Shown here in pieces: positions 62,632-64,000 of a stretch of 64,000 nucleotides of DNA. Source of the stretch: JAUWOY01 sp034431315 (lineage in GTDB: Bacteria; Chloroflexota; Anaerolineae; VGOG01); NCBI GenBank assembly GCA_034431315.1, contig DAOUDK010000132.1, positions 7,789-71,788 on the forward strand, read 5' to 3'. Every line of letters starts with the position of its first letter. Within the stretch, counting starts at the first letter, position 1. A model generated the notes under the pieces. It saw only the letters and a list, made by a program, of their open reading frames with translations, searched no databases and had not been told where the DNA came from. The translations under genes were made by a program, and so were the position numbers.

Positions 62632-63888
62632 ATGACTGAACAGAACTTGAATCCCTACGAGATTGCCGTGCAGCAGTTTGACCGGGCGACTGCATATCTA
62701 CCAGAGCTGAAAGCTGGCGCCAAGGCCATGCTCCGCAAGCCCAAGCGAGAGCTGACCGTCAACTTTCCAGTGCACATGGATGATGGCTCAGTAAAGATCT
62801 TCACTGGCTACCGGGTGCACCACAGCACCGCGTTGGGTCCCACCAAGGGCGGCATCCGCTATCACCCCGATGTCACTCTGGACGAGGTGCGGGCTCTGGC
62901 CATGTGGATGACCTGGAAGTGTGCTGTGGCGGGCCTCCCCTACGGGGGGGCTAAAGGAGGCGTGGTCTGCAACCCCAAAAAAATGTCGCTTGGCGAGCTG
63001 GAGAACCTGACCCGCCGCTATGCTACGGAGATTGCTATCCTCATGAGTCCCCAGGGCGATATCCCGGCCCCCGATGTGGGCACCAACCCCCAGACCATGG
63101 CCTGGATCATGGATACCTACTCCATGCATCGCGGCTACTCCACCCCGGCCGTGGTCACTGGCAAGCCGGTGGAAATCGGCGGCTCCCTGGGCCGTTTCGA
63201 GGCCACGGGGCGGGGCGTGATGTTCACCACCCGCCAGGCCCTTCGGCATCTGGACATTCCTATCGAGGGGGCCACGGTAGTGGTGCAAGGGTACGGCAAT
63301 GTGGGGAGCGTCAGTGCCTACTTGTTGCAGGGCAAAGGCTGCAAGGTGATTGCCGTCAGCGACTCCAAGGGCGGCGTCTACAACCCCAAGGGCTTCGATG
63401 CTCGCGACGTGTTGCGACACAAGCAGGAGACCGGTTCCGTAGTGGGCTACCCAGGCACCGATACGATCACCAACGAGGAACTGCTGGAGCTGGAATGTGA
63501 CATCCTCGTTCCCGCCGCCCTGGAAAAGGCGCTTACCGAGAAGAACGCCGACAAGGTCAAGGCCAAAATCGTGGCCGAAGGCGCCAATGGCCCCACCACC
63601 CCCCAGGCCGACCAGATCATGAATGACAAGGGCATCTTCATCGTCCCCGACATTCTGGCCAACGCTGGTGGGGTGACCGTCTCCTACTTCGAGTGGGTGC
63701 AGGGTTTGCAGCAGTTCTTCTGGAGCGAGCGGGACGTCAACGTCAAGCTGCGGGACATTATGGAGCACAGCTTTGATAACGTCCTGGCCACCGCCCAGGA
63801 GAAGAAAGTGGACATGCGGGTGGCCGCCTACATCTGCGCCATCAAGCGGGTCGCCGAGGCCATCATGATCCGTGGCATTTATCCCTAG
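62632..63888 (+). CDS. Glu/Leu/Phe/Val-type amino acid dehydrogenase
   Basis: A 418-residue NAD(P)-dependent dehydrogenase, most like glutamate dehydrogenase. The catalytic-lysine region (LPYGGAKGGVVCNPKKM), the glycine-rich binding motif (VVVQGYGNVGSVSAYL) and the C-terminal GGVTVSYFEWVQ are present. It converts glutamate to 2-oxoglutarate and ammonia, a central step for amino acid use. A CAAAGGAG SD precedes the ATG. The 148-base gap before it has a strong SD-like AAGGAGG but no firm small gene. Confidence 0.94.
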   Translation: MTEQNLNPYEIAVQQFDRATAYLPELKAGAKAMLRKPKRELTVNFPVHMDDGSVKIFTGYRVHHSTALGPTKGGIRYHPDVTLDEVRALAMWMTWKCAVAGLPYGGAKGGVVCNPKKMSLGELENLTRRYATEIAILMSPQGDIPAPDVGTNPQTMAWIMDTYSMHRGYSTPAVVTGKPVEIGGSLGRFEATGRGVMFTTRQALRHLDIPIEGATVVVQGYGNVGSVSAYLLQGKGCKVIAVSDSKGGVYNPKGFDARDVLRHKQETGSVVGYPGTDTITNEELLELECDILVPAALEKALTEKNADKVKAKIVAEGANGPTTPQADQIMNDKGIFIVPDILANAGGVTVSYFEWVQGLQQFFWSERDVNVKLRDIMEHSFDNVLATAQEKKVDMRVAAYICAIKRVAEAIMIRGIYP

Positions 63889-64000
63889 TACTCTGTCAAG
63901 GCTAATTTGATGAGTAGGGCTCGCAATCTGTTAGACTTGGGTGAGTGCGATTGGCCACTATATGCAGGTGCATTCCAATCAATTGCTACTATATGTGGTA

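Noticed and set aside
62534..62638. Small reading frame (about 34 codons) with AAGGAGG upstream of the amino acid dehydrogenase
   Set aside because: The SD is only two bases from the ATG and the peptide has no recognisable feature; it may be chance or a leader peptide.
63889..64000. Possible gene at the right edge
   Set aside because: No start, SD or coding pattern was found in the last 112 bases.

Overview
The window looks like a bacterial chromosome segment from a Chloroflexota lineage, probably Anaerolineae-like. This placement is an inference from style, not from a marker gene. The clues are secreted proteins with long Thr-Pro linkers and a C-terminal YLPVIAKR tail, ABC-transporter lipoproteins with Val-Glu-Lys repeats after the lipid cysteine, separate-subunit B12-dependent acyl-CoA mutases, and short-period simple repeats at many gene junctions. 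No rRNA, tRNA, CRISPR array, insertion sequence or prophage was seen.

Region 1 (0-6.2 kb, minus strand) holds a PfkB-type kinase, the main sigma factor rpoD with a clear promoter, a YifB/ComM AAA+ ATPase and a large secreted protein. Region 2 (6.3-13.9 kb, plus strand) is a B12-dependent acyl-CoA mutase cluster. It has two mutase large subunits, one with the Tyr/Arg pair of methylmalonyl-CoA mutase and one with the Phe/Gln pair of isobutyryl-CoA mutase. It also has one B12-binding subunit, an epimerase, a corrinoid adenosyltransferase, the MeaB GTPase, a small regulator and mutM.

Region 3 (13.9-40.9 kb, plus strand) is a long catabolic island. It opens with a FadR-type regulator that has a strong promoter and an operator at its own transcription start. 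It continues with a PLP aminotransferase/aminomutase, a complete Liv-type ABC importer (with a LivM-LivG fusion), a D-cysteine desulfhydrase-like enzyme, two RidA copies, a sugar-type ABC importer, an SDR, a metallo-hydrolase, an M20 amidohydrolase, a SelA-like PLP enzyme, an M81 (MlrC-like) protein, an ADP-forming acyl-CoA synthetase, a LeuA-like synthase, and etfB-etfA-glcD. Three decayed fragments (two creatininase, one aminotransferase) show that modules here were duplicated and partly lost. The likely theme is uptake and breakdown of nitrogen-bearing compounds to 2-oxoacids and acyl-CoAs; the substrate is unknown.

Region 4 (41.2-54 kb, minus strand) contains, in transcription order, a BrnT/BrnA toxin-antitoxin pair, a class A penicillin-binding protein, a GT9 glycosyltransferase, two very large TPR proteins, three tandem BldC/MerR-like mini regulators and a metallo-hydrolase. 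The TPR operon and the mini-regulator operon start with the same cassette of about 130 bp: a terminator hairpin, three direct repeats of exactly 11 bp, a TTTACCCA box and an extended -10. This is the most unusual structure in the window and suggests an undescribed regulatory circuit.

Region 5 (54-64 kb, plus strand) carries a VTT-domain membrane protein and the tRNA amidotransferase genes gatC, gatA and gatB. These are interleaved with a one-chain MNT-HEPN protein, a zinc-protease-like protein, galU, alanine dehydrogenase and a VapBC pair, and are followed by a Glu/Leu-type dehydrogenase.
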